A stretch of DNA of 64,000 bases from PHBD01 sp964578535 (GCA_964578535.1 CAZODI010000015.1:1-64000); one strand, 5' to 3'. Counted from the stretch's first letter, positions 16,074 through 25,419 are shown. Made by a program: numbers and translations. Notes: generated by a model from the sequence alone, not told the origin.

Positions 16074-16295
16074 GACCACCCTCGGAGCAAGGAGTCTGCC
16101 AACATTCGCGAAGATCGGCGGCATGGATATTCATTAGTAAATACAGATACATCCATCTCAGAGGCCTGCGTGACCCGGTTCGTCTCCCCTCGGGCCGGAC
16201 CTCAGCATTTGGTGGGGCCTCACGGTATTGAGGGCACCGGTGTGGCGTAACCGTACCGGAGGGTTGCCGCATCGGATGGATGCCGCCTTTCGGCC

Positions 16296-18302
16296 TCATG
16301 ATTCCTGGCCCGGCCTGGGACGCTTGATCCCCAGCTTCTGCATCCGCGCCCTCAGGGTGCTTGGGTGGAGTCCCAGGATCGCCGCCGCCCCTTCCTTGCC
16401 CTCGATGCGCCACCCCGTCTCCTGCAGGATCATGAGCATCTGGTTTCGCTCCATCTGTTCCAGCGTCCTGGCGCTGGAGGAGAGCGGTGAGGACAGGAGC
16501 TCGAGTTTGTCCGCCAGCTGCAGGACCGGGCCTTCGCACAGGATCACCGAGCGCTCGATGATGCTCTCCAGTTCCCGCACGTTGCCGGGCCAGGGATAGT
16601 CCTGGAGAGCGTTCATGGTCTCCTTTTTGATCGACGTGATCTGTTTGCCCAGTTTCTTGGCGTAGCGCTCCACGAACGTATGGACGAGAATCGGAATGTC
16701 CTCCTTTCGCTGGCGAAGGGGCGGGATCGTGATGGGGAATACGTTCAGCCGATAGTAGAGGTCCTGCCGGAACCGCCCCTTCCTCACCTCTTCCTCGAGA
16801 TTGCGGTTGGTCGTCGCGATGATTCTCACGTCGACCTTGATGGTGGCGGGAGACCCGAGGCGCTCGAATTCCTGGTGCTGGATGACTCGAAGCAGCTTTG
16901 CCTGCGCTTCCATCGGCAGTTCGCCGAGTTCGTCCAGGCAAAGGGTGGAGCCGTTGGCGAACTCGAAGCGTCCGATCTGGCGCGTGTCGGCTCCGGTAAA
17001 TGCCCCTTTTTCGCGTCCGAAAAGTTCGCTTTCGATCAGGTTTGGCGGCAGAGCCGCGCAGTTCACGGTAATGAGAGGGCGGTCCTTGCGACGGCTCATG
17101 TTGTGGATGGCCGCCGCGATCAGTTCCTTTCCCGTTCCGGTCTCCCCGAGGACCAGGACCGTCGTGTCCATGGGCGCCACCTGCTCCGCACGGTAGAGAA
17201 CGTACTTCAGGCCGTCACTCTGTCCGAGGATGTAGTTGAAGGCGTGCATCCTCTTCATTTCTTTGCGGAAAAAGATGTTCTCCGTTTCCAGGCGATCTTT
17301 CAGCGCCTTGATCTCGGCCAGAGCCGTCTGGAGCTCCATGGTCCTCTCCTGGACCCGCTGCTCCAGCTCGTTGTAGGTCTTCTGCAGGCCTTCCTCGACG
17401 GATTTGCGCTCCCGGATGTCCCGGATATGGCACTGGACGACCTCCTGACGGCCGGCCTGGTAGAGGCTGCAGACCATCTCGACGGCGATGGGGTCTCCTT
17501 CCCTCCGGGCCAGCGGCAGATCGTCGTATCGTGCGTATTTCTTCGTCCGGAGCTCGGCGAAGGTCTTCCTCGAAGCGCCGGCATCCTCCAGGAGGCCGAT
17601 TTCCCAGACGGTCATCCGGTGCAGCTCCTCCAGCGAGAAGCCGGTCAGTTCCAGCAGGAACGGATTCGCGTCGATGATCCCGCCCGTGTCGGCGTTCACG
17701 ATCAGGATCCCGTCCTTGGCTGTCTCGAAAAGACGGCGGTAGCGTGTCTCGGAGGTCCTCAGCGACTCCTCGATGCTCTTGCGCTTGGTCATGTCCTCAA
17801 CGGCCACGAGGATCCGGTCGGTGCCCCTTCCATTGTGGTTGATCCTCCGGGCGTTGAGGAGCATGTGCATCGGACCGATGTTCGGGAAGGTGTGGTTGAG
17901 CTCGAAGTCGTGGAGCGTGTGGCCCTCGGGAATGATTCTTTCGAGGACTTCCCGCAGTTCCGGGATGTTCCAGGCCTGGTTTCCGATTTCGTAGAAGGAT
18001 CGGCCGTCCGTCTCGTCGGGCGATACCTGGAACGTTTCGTAAAAGGAGCGGTTCGCCGAGTCGATTTGGAGGTCCGGGGTCAGGACAAGGAGGGGCTCAC
18101 GGATGGTTTCCAGGATCCCCGCGGTGTACTGCTCGAACTTGCGCTGATGCTCAGCCCGGCTGTCCGTTGCACGCCCGGCGCCCAAGGCGTCGTTCGCATC
18201 CCTCAGGCATCGGTCGGTCTCGTCGAGCCGTGCCCGCAGACCGTCCATCTGCTTGAGCAGTTCGTGTATTTTCTTTTCCTGCGTCTGATTTTCGGGGTCC
18301 AT
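16296..18302 (-). CDS. Sigma-54-dependent transcriptional activator with two PAS domains
   Basis: The 668-residue regulator starts with a coiled coil (8-40). A PAS domain follows at about 55-170 and a second at 185-300, ending in the PAC motif CHIRDIRERKSVEE. A second coiled coil precedes an AAA+ domain (about 355-590) with Walker A GETGTGKE, the sigma-54-contacting GAFTGA loop in ELFGREKGAFTGAD, and Walker B LCLDELGELP. The C-terminus is a Fis-type helix-turn-helix (EGKEGAAAILGLHPSTLRARMQKLGI). It activates RpoN promoters in response to a signal sensed by the PAS domains. It has no receiver domain, so it is not a response regulator. Its target is unknown. Confidence 0.93.
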   Translation of the reverse strand: MDPENQTQEKKIHELLKQMDGLRARLDETDRCLRDANDALGAGRATDSRAEHQRKFEQYTAGILETIREPLLVLTPDLQIDSANRSFYETFQVSPDETDGRSFYEIGNQAWNIPELREVLERIIPEGHTLHDFELNHTFPNIGPMHMLLNARRINHNGRGTDRILVAVEDMTKRKSIEESLRTSETRYRRLFETAKDGILIVNADTGGIIDANPFLLELTGFSLEELHRMTVWEIGLLEDAGASRKTFAELRTKKYARYDDLPLARREGDPIAVEMVCSLYQAGRQEVVQCHIRDIRERKSVEEGLQKTYNELEQRVQERTMELQTALAEIKALKDRLETENIFFRKEMKRMHAFNYILGQSDGLKYVLYRAEQVAPMDTTVLVLGETGTGKELIAAAIHNMSRRKDRPLITVNCAALPPNLIESELFGREKGAFTGADTRQIGRFEFANGSTLCLDELGELPMEAQAKLLRVIQHQEFERLGSPATIKVDVRIIATTNRNLEEEVRKGRFRQDLYYRLNVFPITIPPLRQRKEDIPILVHTFVERYAKKLGKQITSIKKETMNALQDYPWPGNVRELESIIERSVILCEGPVLQLADKLELLSSPLSSSARTLEQMERNQMLMILQETGWRIEGKEGAAAILGLHPSTLRARMQKLGIKRPRPGQES

Positions 18303-18508
18303 GAGGCGTCATCCCGAGTGTGAGGAAAGACCGTTACGCTGCAGGGACAAGGTCCCACAGAGGCACCCTTGCGTCCATCGGGGGAATGCCCGGAAGGACG
18401 GCCGATTGTTCTGATTTCCCTCTCAGGGATTGCGGGAGGAAGGGGGAAGGAAATGGGACTGCCACGGGAGGCGGAGCGCCCGCAGGCAGGGCACTCCGCC
18501 CGGTTCCA
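18303..18508. other. Non-coding stretch between the slyD remnant and the activator gene
   Basis: The open frame continuing from the slyD remnant has no recognisable homology and overlaps the activator start. I see no other feature. Confidence 0.3.
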
Positions 18509-18667
18509 TCCGATGTCGACGACGCGAATCTCGAAGATGAGGCTGCGGCCCGACAGCGGATGGTTTCCGTCGACCGTCACATGGTCGTCCTCGATCTTGA
18601 CGACGCGCTCCACCTCTTCGCTCCCGTCGGCCAGCGTGAATGCGACGTCCGCTGAGCACGCGGCCGC
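18509..18667 (-). pseudogene. slyD: C-terminal remnant of a SlyD-type FKBP peptidyl-prolyl isomerase
   Basis: A frame on the minus strand encodes VERVVKIEDDHVTVDGNHPLS and GRSLIFEIRVVDI, the conserved end of SlyD/FkpA-type isomerases. The N-terminal FKBP catalytic part (the PLEYLQG and IPGLE blocks) is absent: the superoxide dismutase gene ends immediately upstream at 18697. No ribosome site precedes it, and the frame runs on without homology into the start of the sigma-54 activator. It looks like a truncated gene. Confidence 0.65.
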
Positions 18668-18696
18668 CACGCGGACCTTCCGGGCCCGGCCCTCCC

Positions 18697-19440
18697 TCAT
18701 GCACCGAGGCACTGGGACGCAAACGGCCAGTTGACCAGGTGGTCGAGGACGGCCCGGACGTATTCGGCGCGCCGGTTCTGGTAGTCCAGATAATAGGAGT
18801 GCTCCCAGACGTCGATGACCAGGAGCGGCGTCATGCCCATGGTCAGGGGCGTGTCCGCATTGGCCGTCTTCATGACCCGCAGCCGGCCGCCGTCCAAGGC
18901 CAACCAGGCCCAGCCGCTCCCGAACTGTCCCAGCGCTGCCTCCGTCCAGGCCTTCCTGAACCCCTCCAGGCTGTCGAAGGAAGACTCGATCCGCCGCAGC
19001 AGCGGGGCCGGCGGCACGCCCCCTCCTCCGGGAGTCAGGCTGCGCCAGTAGAGATCGTGGTTCCAGGCCTGAGCGGCATTGTTGAACAGGGACGCCGTCT
19101 CCGACTGTCCGGCGGAAGCCTTGACGATCTCTTCGAGGGGCCTGCCGGCGAACTCCGTGCCGGCGATCATGCGGTTGACGTTGTCGACGTACGCCTTGTG
19201 ATGCTTCCCGTGATGGAACTCGAGGGTTCTCGCTGAAACGTAGGGCTCGAGAGCCTTGACGGAGAAGGGCAGGGGTGGCAGCCGGACGGTCTCGGAGGCC
19301 CGTGCCTTCCCCGCGAAGCCGCCGAGTAGCGCCATCAGCGCGACGGCAGCGGAGCCGCGCAGGAAATCGCGCCGGCTGCGTGAGGAGGGCCCGACGGCTG
19401 CCTCGGTCATATCGAAAAACAGGATCTCCTCTCCTCTCAT
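18697..19440 (-). CDS. Fe/Mn superoxide dismutase with Tat-type export signal
   Basis: The 247-residue enzyme dismutates superoxide. A twin-arginine signal (SRRDFLRGSAAVALMALLGG) near residues 22-41 suggests export to the periplasm, unusual for this normally cytosolic family. Metal ligands are visible in EFHHGKHHKAYVDNVN, NNAAQAWNHDLYW and DVWEHSYYLDYQN, and GSGWAWLALDGG is present. The pattern is closer to Fe or cambialistic types than to strict Mn. I chose the ATG at 19440 because GGAGGAAAG lies 5 bases upstream; a longer frame would overlap usp. It lies with usp and wrbA in an apparent oxidative-stress set. Confidence 0.92.
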   Translation of the reverse strand: MRGEEILFFDMTEAAVGPSSRSRRDFLRGSAAVALMALLGGFAGKARASETVRLPPLPFSVKALEPYVSARTLEFHHGKHHKAYVDNVNRMIAGTEFAGRPLEEIVKASAGQSETASLFNNAAQAWNHDLYWRSLTPGGGGVPPAPLLRRIESSFDSLEGFRKAWTEAALGQFGSGWAWLALDGGRLRVMKTANADTPLTMGMTPLLVIDVWEHSYYLDYQNRRAEYVRAVLDHLVNWPFASQCLGA

Positions 19441-19487
19441 GTCTTTCCTCCTCTCGAATCGGTAGTGCCCGGCCGCCATGGTCCCGC

Positions 19488-19934
19488 TCACCGGACCACG
19501 AGCACCTCGCACCCTGCGTTTCGGACGACCCGCTCCGCCACGCTCCCGATGAGGCTCTTCAGGAGACCCGTCCTGCCGTGGGAGCCCATCACGATCAGAT
19601 CGATCCCCAGGTCCTTCTGCTCCTTGAGGATTGTCTCGACCGGCAGCCCTTTTTTGATGTCGTAAGCGATCTGGACCTTCCCGCCGGAAGCGATTGCCTT
19701 CACTTCTTCGTCCAGACGCTCTTTCGAAGTCTTGATGGCCGCATTCTCAAGGAAAGCGACCTGCTCGAACGGAAGACAGTAGTCGACCGCACACTGCTGC
19801 AGCCCCTCGTCATACACATGAAGAAGAAAGATCTTTGACTTGTGCTGCTCCGCGATCGCCACCGCCTCCCTGAGGGCCTTGTCGGCATGCTCTGAGAAAT
19901 CTGTCGGCACTAAAATGTTCTTGGGCGCAAACAT
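19488..19934 (-). CDS. Universal stress protein (UspA family)
   Basis: The 148-residue single-domain Usp has the usual N-terminus KNILVPTDFSEHADKALREAVAIAE and an ATP-binding signature GSHGRTGLLKSLIGSVAERVV near 113-133 (G-2x-G-9x-GS type). The C-terminus is CEVLVVR. It is downstream of wrbA on the same strand and 48 bp before the superoxide dismutase start. Usp proteins of this kind bind ATP and support survival under growth arrest or stress. Confidence 0.92.
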   Translation of the reverse strand: MFAPKNILVPTDFSEHADKALREAVAIAEQHKSKIFLLHVYDEGLQQCAVDYCLPFEQVAFLENAAIKTSKERLDEEVKAIASGGKVQIAYDIKKGLPVETILKEQKDLGIDLIVMGSHGRTGLLKSLIGSVAERVVRNAGCEVLVVR

Positions 19935-20012
19935 GGTTCTTCTCCTTTCTTTCCGTCATCAAAGCGGACGTATGCCCGGAAACGGTAACGTCAACGACCG
20001 GACCGCACGGCT

Positions 20013-20624
20013 TCACCCGGCAAGTTTCGCAGCGATCTCGGCTACATGCCTTCCCTGGTATCGGGCACCGTCCAGTTCGTTCTCCGACGGCAGCCGCTCA
20101 CCCTTCCCTCCGGCAATGGTCGAAGCGCCATAGGGCGAGCAGCCGGTGATCTCGTCCATCCGCGTCTGGCCCGTGAACGAGTAAGGAAGGCCGACAACGA
20201 TCATGCCCAGGTGGAGAAGTGTCGTGTGGAGACCCAGAATCGTCGCTTCCTGGCCGCCGTGCTGGGTGGCGCTGCTTGTGAACACGCTCCCGACCTTTCC
20301 CACCAGCGACCCCTTCGACCAGAGTCTTCCCGTCCCGTCGAGAAACTGCCTCATCTGGCCGCAGACAGTCCCGTATCGGGTCGGGGCGCCGAAGATGACG
20401 GCGGCCGCCCGCGGCAGGTCCTCCACGGTGCAGACGGGAATGTGCTCCTGCTTCTGCTGGGCCTCGAAAGCGCCCATTTTCCGCAGGATTTCTTCCGGGA
20501 GCGTCTCTGGTACGCGGAGCAGCTCGACATCCGCCCCGCTTACGCCCTTCGCGCCTTCCACGACGGCTTCGGCCATTCGGTGGATGTGCCCGTACGATGA
20601 ATAATACACGACCAGGATCTTCAT
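20013..20624 (-). CDS. wrbA: NAD(P)H:quinone oxidoreductase, WrbA type
   Basis: The 203-residue flavodoxin-fold enzyme carries out two-electron reduction of quinones with FMN. The FMN phosphate loop is VVYYSSYGHIHRMAEAV (residues 5-21). GAPTRYGTVCGQMRQFLDGTGRLW and TSSATQHGGQEATILGLHTTLLHLGM are WrbA-specific, as is the C-terminal GASTIAG. The ATG at 20624 follows AAGGAGGA by 7 bases; the longer frame is spurious. It lies 103 bp downstream of korB on the same strand and may be the tail of that operon. Confidence 0.93.
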   Translation of the reverse strand: MKILVVYYSSYGHIHRMAEAVVEGAKGVSGADVELLRVPETLPEEILRKMGAFEAQQKQEHIPVCTVEDLPRAAAVIFGAPTRYGTVCGQMRQFLDGTGRLWSKGSLVGKVGSVFTSSATQHGGQEATILGLHTTLLHLGMIVVGLPYSFTGQTRMDEITGCSPYGASTIAGGKGERLPSENELDGARYQGRHVAEIAAKLAG

Positions 20625-20727
20625 CTGCGTCCTCCTTTCGCTCGAGAATGGTTGTTCTCCGCGGAATCTGCCCGTCCCTTTCCGCCGGAGGGAACCGGCG
20701 GCTTTCATGGACCCCGAAGCCCCTCTG

Positions 20728-21555
20728 TCACCGCATCATCACGCAGGGCAGCCCCAGCTGGTTGCGGATGTCCTCGTCGGTGATCCTCTCTCCGTAAAGG
20801 GTCTTTCCCGTCCGGCATTCCGTCTCTTCGTTGCGGTACAGGATGCCGATGGGGATCCGGTCGCCCCACACGGCGGCGGTCTTCATGGCCTGGAACAGGT
20901 CTGTCCTCGGCTTCCTCAGCCGATAGACCCGCTCGCCGCACCACTCGTAGGTGTTGGTCCTGTTGAAGCTGACGCAGGGCTGGAGAATGTCCACGACGGA
21001 TGTCCCCCGGAAGAGGATCGCCTCGCGGATCAGGTCCTTCAGGTGGCTCTTGTCGCCGGCATATCCCCGGGCCACGAACGGCGCCCCCATCGAGAGGGCC
21101 AGGAGCACCGGATTGAGGGGCAGGTTCCGGTTCCCCTCCGGATCAAGGGAATTCACGGTGCCGGGATCGGTGGTCGGTGATGTCTGGCCCTTGGTCAGGG
21201 CGTAGACCTGATTGTCCGACACGAGAATCGTGATGTCGAGCCGCCTGCGGATGGTCTGAATGAAATGGTTGCCGCCTTCCCCGTAGTGGCACCCGTCTCC
21301 GGAATAGGCGATCACGGTCAGGTCCGGTCTGGCCAGCTTGATCCCGACTGCCAGCGGCAGAGAGCGTCCGTGGAGTCCGTTGAAGAAGTTGACGTCTATG
21401 TAGTGTGGCATCTTTGCCGCCTGCCCGATGCCGGAGGTCACGACGATGTCCTTTCGCGGGACGGGCAGCTCCCGGATCGCCTTCTCAAGGGCGTCGCGGA
21501 TGGCGAAGTTTCCGCAGCCCGGGCACCAGGCGATATCGGATCGTGCGGTCATCAT
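20728..21555 (-). CDS. korB: 2-oxoacid:ferredoxin oxidoreductase, beta subunit
   Basis: The 275-residue TPP-binding subunit begins with WCPGCGNFAIRDALEKAI and has SGIGQAAKMPHYID. The TPP motif lies in YSGDGCHYGEGGNHF with VSDNQVYALTKGQTSPTT downstream; the usual GDGD is GDGC here. It pairs with the fused gamma-alpha subunit upstream, overlapping it by 4 bp. The complex would interconvert a 2-oxoacid (2-oxoglutarate or a branched-chain oxoacid) with its acyl-CoA and ferredoxin. The substrate is not certain from sequence. Confidence 0.92.
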   Translation of the reverse strand: MMTARSDIAWCPGCGNFAIRDALEKAIRELPVPRKDIVVTSGIGQAAKMPHYIDVNFFNGLHGRSLPLAVGIKLARPDLTVIAYSGDGCHYGEGGNHFIQTIRRRLDITILVSDNQVYALTKGQTSPTTDPGTVNSLDPEGNRNLPLNPVLLALSMGAPFVARGYAGDKSHLKDLIREAILFRGTSVVDILQPCVSFNRTNTYEWCGERVYRLRKPRTDLFQAMKTAAVWGDRIPIGILYRNEETECRTGKTLYGERITDEDIRNQLGLPCVMMR

Positions 21556-23189
21556 CGGTCACCTCCGGTCACGATGCGTCTGAGGGACCGGCACAGTTCG
21601 CCCACCGTGAAGCACTCCCCGTTGTATTTCAGGACGGACTCGGACACTTCGATCCCGAGCTCTCTCTTCAGGAGTGCTGCGAACTGCCCGCCGGCGTTGT
21701 TTTCCACCGAAACGAGCCTGCGCGACTTCAGGTCGTGGGGCGCGATCATCTCCGCCGCCAGCGGGTAGACCTGCCCGAAATGGAGGCCGGCGATCCGGAT
21801 CCCTTCCCCGACCAGCCACTCCACCGCCTCCTGGAGGATGAGCCGGTTGGAGCCCCAGCAGAGGACAAGGGTGTCTGCTTCTACGTCCCCGAACCGTGTC
21901 GGCGGCACAGCGGCGTTCCTCAGGAGGTTTTGCCTGCCGAAGCGCTTGTCCACCATCCGCATCCGGAGTTCCAGATCCTCCGTGATCTTCCCCTCCTCGT
22001 CATGTTCGTCGGAGTCGACCCGCACCAGGGAGTCCGACAGCCCCGGGAAGGCGAGAGGAGAGATACCGTCCTCCGTCAGCCGGTATCTCCGGTAGGCGCT
22101 GTCCACCGCGGGCGGCTCCCGGAACCTCGGCTCGAGGGCAAGGGCCTCCTCCACGACATGGACGGAGTCGGCGAAATACTGGTCCGTCAAGAGAAAGACG
22201 GGAATCTGGAAACGATCGGCCAGGTCGAAACTGTCCCTTGCCAGCCGGATCGCCTCGTGGATCGACCCCGGCGCGAAGACGATCCGTGCGAACTCGCCGT
22301 GGCCGGCGTGAACGACGAAGTTGAGGTCCGCCTGTTCCGTCCGGGTCGGCAGTCCCGTTGCAGGACCGGGCCTCTGGGCGATGACGATCACGATCGGCGT
22401 CTCCGTCATCCCCGCCAGGGAGACGCCCTCCTGCATGAGGGCGAAGCCGCCGCCGGATGTGGCGACCATGGCCCGGACACCCGCATACGACGCGCCCAGG
22501 GCCATGTTGACGGCGGATATCTCGTCTTCCGCCTGCTCGAAGTGCACAGGGGCGGACCGCGCCGCCATGCTGAAATGGTGCATGATTGAAGTCGCCGGTG
22601 TCATCGGGTAGCCCGCCATGAACTGGCATCCCCCCAGGATTGCGCCAAGCGCCAGCGCCTGGTTTCCGTCCAGCCGGCAACTCGTGCCGGCTCTCGGCGG
22701 AATGGCAACGTGGCCCGCAACGTTCCAGCGTTCGGCGAACGATCGGCCCCGCTTCAGGAGGTCCCGGCGTTCCTCGCCCGCCGCGTCTGCGACCCGGTCG
22801 GAATCCGCACCGATGACGGAGAGGAGGAGGCCCACGATGACGGAGTTCGAGGCGACGGCGCTTCCGAAGGCGGACCGGGCTTCGCTTTCGATTTCCCGGG
22901 TCATTTCGCGGGAAAGGTAGATGCCTCCCTCCCGAAGGTTCGGCCGGTGGCGCCTCTCGGTTTCACCGTCCAGGGCCACGATCATGTCCCAGGGCTTTCC
23001 GCTGAGGGCGTGGACCGGGTGATCGGCGATGCGGATCATGTGAAAGTTGTGGCCGCCCCGGACCCTGGACATGTAATTCTTGGTGGCGAAGAAGTGATAG
23101 CCGAGGGCCGCCAGCATCTCCGTCGCTTCCAGCTCGACGGAAAAGGCGCCCTGTCCGGCTTCTCCGCCGATGACGACGCTGAAATCCAT
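21552..23189 (-). CDS. korA: 2-oxoacid:ferredoxin oxidoreductase, fused gamma-alpha subunit
   Basis: The 545-residue protein joins a gamma domain (residues 1-170, beginning VVIGGEAGQGAFSVELEATEML) to an alpha domain. The alpha domain starts near 180 (LDGNQALALGAILGGCQFMAGYPMTPATSIM) and includes FEQAEDEISAVNMALGASYAGVRAMVATSGGG. This is the KorA-type architecture. I chose the ATG at 23189 because GGAGGGAGG lies 7-8 bases upstream; the much longer open frame reads out of frame through etfA. It lies 47 bp after the ferredoxin-EtfA gene, linking 2-oxoacid oxidation to the ETF/acyl-CoA dehydrogenase operon. Confidence 0.93.
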   Translation of the reverse strand: MDFSVVIGGEAGQGAFSVELEATEMLAALGYHFFATKNYMSRVRGGHNFHMIRIADHPVHALSGKPWDMIVALDGETERRHRPNLREGGIYLSREMTREIESEARSAFGSAVASNSVIVGLLLSVIGADSDRVADAAGEERRDLLKRGRSFAERWNVAGHVAIPPRAGTSCRLDGNQALALGAILGGCQFMAGYPMTPATSIMHHFSMAARSAPVHFEQAEDEISAVNMALGASYAGVRAMVATSGGGFALMQEGVSLAGMTETPIVIVIAQRPGPATGLPTRTEQADLNFVVHAGHGEFARIVFAPGSIHEAIRLARDSFDLADRFQIPVFLLTDQYFADSVHVVEEALALEPRFREPPAVDSAYRRYRLTEDGISPLAFPGLSDSLVRVDSDEHDEEGKITEDLELRMRMVDKRFGRQNLLRNAAVPPTRFGDVEADTLVLCWGSNRLILQEAVEWLVGEGIRIAGLHFGQVYPLAAEMIAPHDLKSRRLVSVENNAGGQFAALLKRELGIEVSESVLKYNGECFTVGELCRSLRRIVTGGDR

Positions 23190-23236
23190 GATGGGACCTC
23201 CCTCCAGGCTCTTCCCCGCGGTCCAGCCGCAGTCCG

Positions 23237-24481
23237 TCATGAACGCGACAGGACGGCCTCGGCGGCCTCGGCAGCGAAGCTGCGCGTGCCCGCCAGTCTC
23301 TTCTTGAACTCGTCGATCAGGGCCGGAATCACCGCGAAGAGGTCGCCGACGATCCCGTAATTTGCGATCTGGAAGATCGGGGCGTCCGGATTCTTGTTGA
23401 TGGCGACGATGACCCGGGACGTTTTCATCCCCGCCAGGTGCTGGATCGCGCCGGAGATGCCGCAGGCGATGTACAGGTCCGGGCGCACGGTGCGCCCTGT
23501 CTGCCCCACTTGGTGAGCATAAGAGATCCAGCCGGCGTCCACGGCTGAGCGGGACGCCCCGACCGCACCTCCCAACAGATCCGCGAGGCGGCGGATCGGC
23601 TCGAATCCCGCCGCGCTTCCGACGCCCCTCCCCCCGGCCACGATGACCTTCGCGCTGGCCAGGTGGACCGTTTCCGTTTCCTCCGTGAAGTCGACGACCC
23701 GGGTCGGTACCTTCTCTTCCGGAATCGCGGGGGCGACCCGGACGATCTGCCCCTGCCGGGTCCGGTCCGGTATCGGCAACTCGAAGACGTGGTGCCGGAC
23801 GGTGGCCATCTGCGGACGGTAGTCCCGGCACAGGATCGTGGCCATGATATTCCCGCCGAAGGCCGGCCGCGTCTGGAGCAGGAGCCCCGTGTCCGTGTCG
23901 ATGTCAAGTCCGGTGCAGTCGGCCGTGAGCCCCGTGTGGAGATCCGCCGCCATCGCGCCCGCCAGGTCGCGTCCGCGGGCGCTGGCACCCAGAAGGAAGA
24001 TTTCCGGCATGTGTTCCCGGACGAGCCCGAGGAGCGTCCCGGCATAGGGGATCGTCCGGTACGTTTCGAACAGCGGATCATCCGCCAGAAACACGCGGTC
24101 TGCCCCGAAGGAGACCGCTTCGGCCGCGATGTGCCCGACGTCGCGGCCCAGCACGCAAGCCGTAAGAGCTGTGCCGCGGGTGTCCGCGAGTCTACGCCCC
24201 TGCCCGAGCATTTCCGCGGAGACTTCGCACATCCTCCCGTGGAACTGCTCGATCCAGACCCAGACACCCCGGTAGGCCGACAGGCGCTCCGCGTCACCCC
24301 CCGAGAGCCTGGGGATCATAAGCGCCATGACCGGGCAGGCGTCGATGCAGGCCCCGCAGGCGGTGCATTTCTCGTTCACGACGACGACGTCATCCACGAG
24401 ATCGAGCGCACCGTAAGGACAGGCATCGATGCAGGCCCCGCACCCGAGGCATTTTTCCTTGTCGATCTTCAGGAGACCCAT
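23237..24481 (-). CDS. etfA: Electron transfer flavoprotein alpha subunit with N-terminal 2[4Fe-4S] domain
   Basis: The 414-residue protein has a dicluster ferredoxin domain at residues 1-60 (CLGCGACIDACP and CTACGACIDACP). The ETF-alpha domain follows, with the FAD-binding C-terminus ASAKVIVAGGRGVGS, SRSAVDAGWISYAHQVGQTGRTVRPDLYIACGISGAIQHLAGM and INKNPDAPIFQIANYGIVGD. Ferredoxin-linked ETFs of this type occur in anaerobes and could connect acyl-CoA dehydrogenase to ferredoxin or a membrane acceptor. Homologues begin at the MGLLKIDKEKC block, so the ATG at 24481 is preferred to a TTG at 24499. Confidence 0.92.
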   Translation of the reverse strand: MGLLKIDKEKCLGCGACIDACPYGALDLVDDVVVVNEKCTACGACIDACPVMALMIPRLSGGDAERLSAYRGVWVWIEQFHGRMCEVSAEMLGQGRRLADTRGTALTACVLGRDVGHIAAEAVSFGADRVFLADDPLFETYRTIPYAGTLLGLVREHMPEIFLLGASARGRDLAGAMAADLHTGLTADCTGLDIDTDTGLLLQTRPAFGGNIMATILCRDYRPQMATVRHHVFELPIPDRTRQGQIVRVAPAIPEEKVPTRVVDFTEETETVHLASAKVIVAGGRGVGSAAGFEPIRRLADLLGGAVGASRSAVDAGWISYAHQVGQTGRTVRPDLYIACGISGAIQHLAGMKTSRVIVAINKNPDAPIFQIANYGIVGDLFAVIPALIDEFKKRLAGTRSFAAEAAEAVLSRS

Positions 24482-24618
24482 TCGTATCCCCGCAAGCAAC
24501 CTCTCGTTTCATGCCCGGAGGGACCGCGGCACGGCCCCTGCCGGTCCCGCCGGAACGGCGATTCTTTTGAACGGGATGCACCGACGCCGCAGCAGTTCGC
24601 GGACCCGTTCGCGATCGG

Positions 24619-25419
24619 TTAGAGCACGTGTTCGGCCAGAAGCCGATCCGCCAGGAGCGACACCGCGGCCTCAACGCGCTCCCCGCTGAAGATCTCCGGG
24701 CTCCCCTTCCGTCCGGGGGGGCTGAAAATCCTCACAACCTGCGTGGGACTGCCGGACAATCCCAGGCTGGCGGGATCGGCGCCCGGGAGGTCGGAGGCCT
24801 TCCACGTCCGGATCCCGACCCGGAACGAGCGGCGCAGGTCATAGAGCGTCGCGGCCCGCGGCTGGTTGATGTCCTTCACCACCGTCAGGAGGGCGGGAAG
24901 CTTTCCTTCCACGATCTCGCGCCCTTCCTCCAGGAGGCGCTCCACGACGACTGTGCCCGCCTCCGGATCGAGGGAATGAATGCGGAACACATAGGTCAGC
25001 GGAGTGAGGCCCAGCTGCCGGGCGATTCCCGGCCCGACCTGCCCCGTGTCACCGTCGATGGCCTGCTTTCCGCACAGGACCATGTCGCAGGCGCCCAGTT
25101 TCCGGATCGCCAGCGCCAGCGTGTACGATGTCGCCCAGGAGTCAGAACCCGCAAAGGCCCTGTCTGAGAGCAGAATGCCCTCGTCGACGCCCATCCCCAT
25201 GGCTTCCCGAAGGGCCTCCGCGGCCTGTGGCGGCCCCATGGAAATCGCCGTAACCCTGCCGCCGAACTTCTCCCGGAGGCGGATCCCCTCCTCGATGGCG
25301 TACAGGTCGAAGGGGTTGACGATGTTCGGGATGCCCTCGCGGATCAGTGTGTTCGTCTCGGGGTCGATCCGGACATCCGCCGTGTTGGGCACCTGCTTCA
25401 GGCAGACGATGATGTTCAT
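24619..25419 (-). CDS. etfB: Electron transfer flavoprotein beta subunit
   Basis: The 266-residue beta subunit begins MNIIVCLKQVPNTADVRIDPET and contains NPFDLYAIEEGIRLRE, GVDEGILLSDRAFAGSDSWATSYTLALAI and CGKQAIDGDTGQVGPGIARQLG, the ETF-beta signature. A further landmark is INQPRAATLYDLRR. The ATG at 25419 follows GGAGAGG. It precedes the alpha subunit by 138 bp in the same operon. Whether this ETF bifurcates electrons cannot be decided without checking the second flavin site on an alignment. Confidence 0.93.
   Translation of the reverse strand: MNIIVCLKQVPNTADVRIDPETNTLIREGIPNIVNPFDLYAIEEGIRLREKFGGRVTAISMGPPQAAEALREAMGMGVDEGILLSDRAFAGSDSWATSYTLALAIRKLGACDMVLCGKQAIDGDTGQVGPGIARQLGLTPLTYVFRIHSLDPEAGTVVVERLLEEGREIVEGKLPALLTVVKDINQPRAATLYDLRRSFRVGIRTWKASDLPGADPASLGLSGSPTQVVRIFSPPGRKGSPEIFSGERVEAAVSLLADRLLAEHVL

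Noticed and set aside
18203..18712. Intact 169-residue protein
   Set aside because: Only about 50 residues resemble SlyD; the rest has no homology and overlaps the sigma-54 activator start, so it is treated as a pseudogene.
21552..23831. 759-residue start for korA
   Set aside because: The extra N-terminus lies out of frame over etfA and is low complexity; ATG 23189 has a strong ribosome site and begins the family domain.
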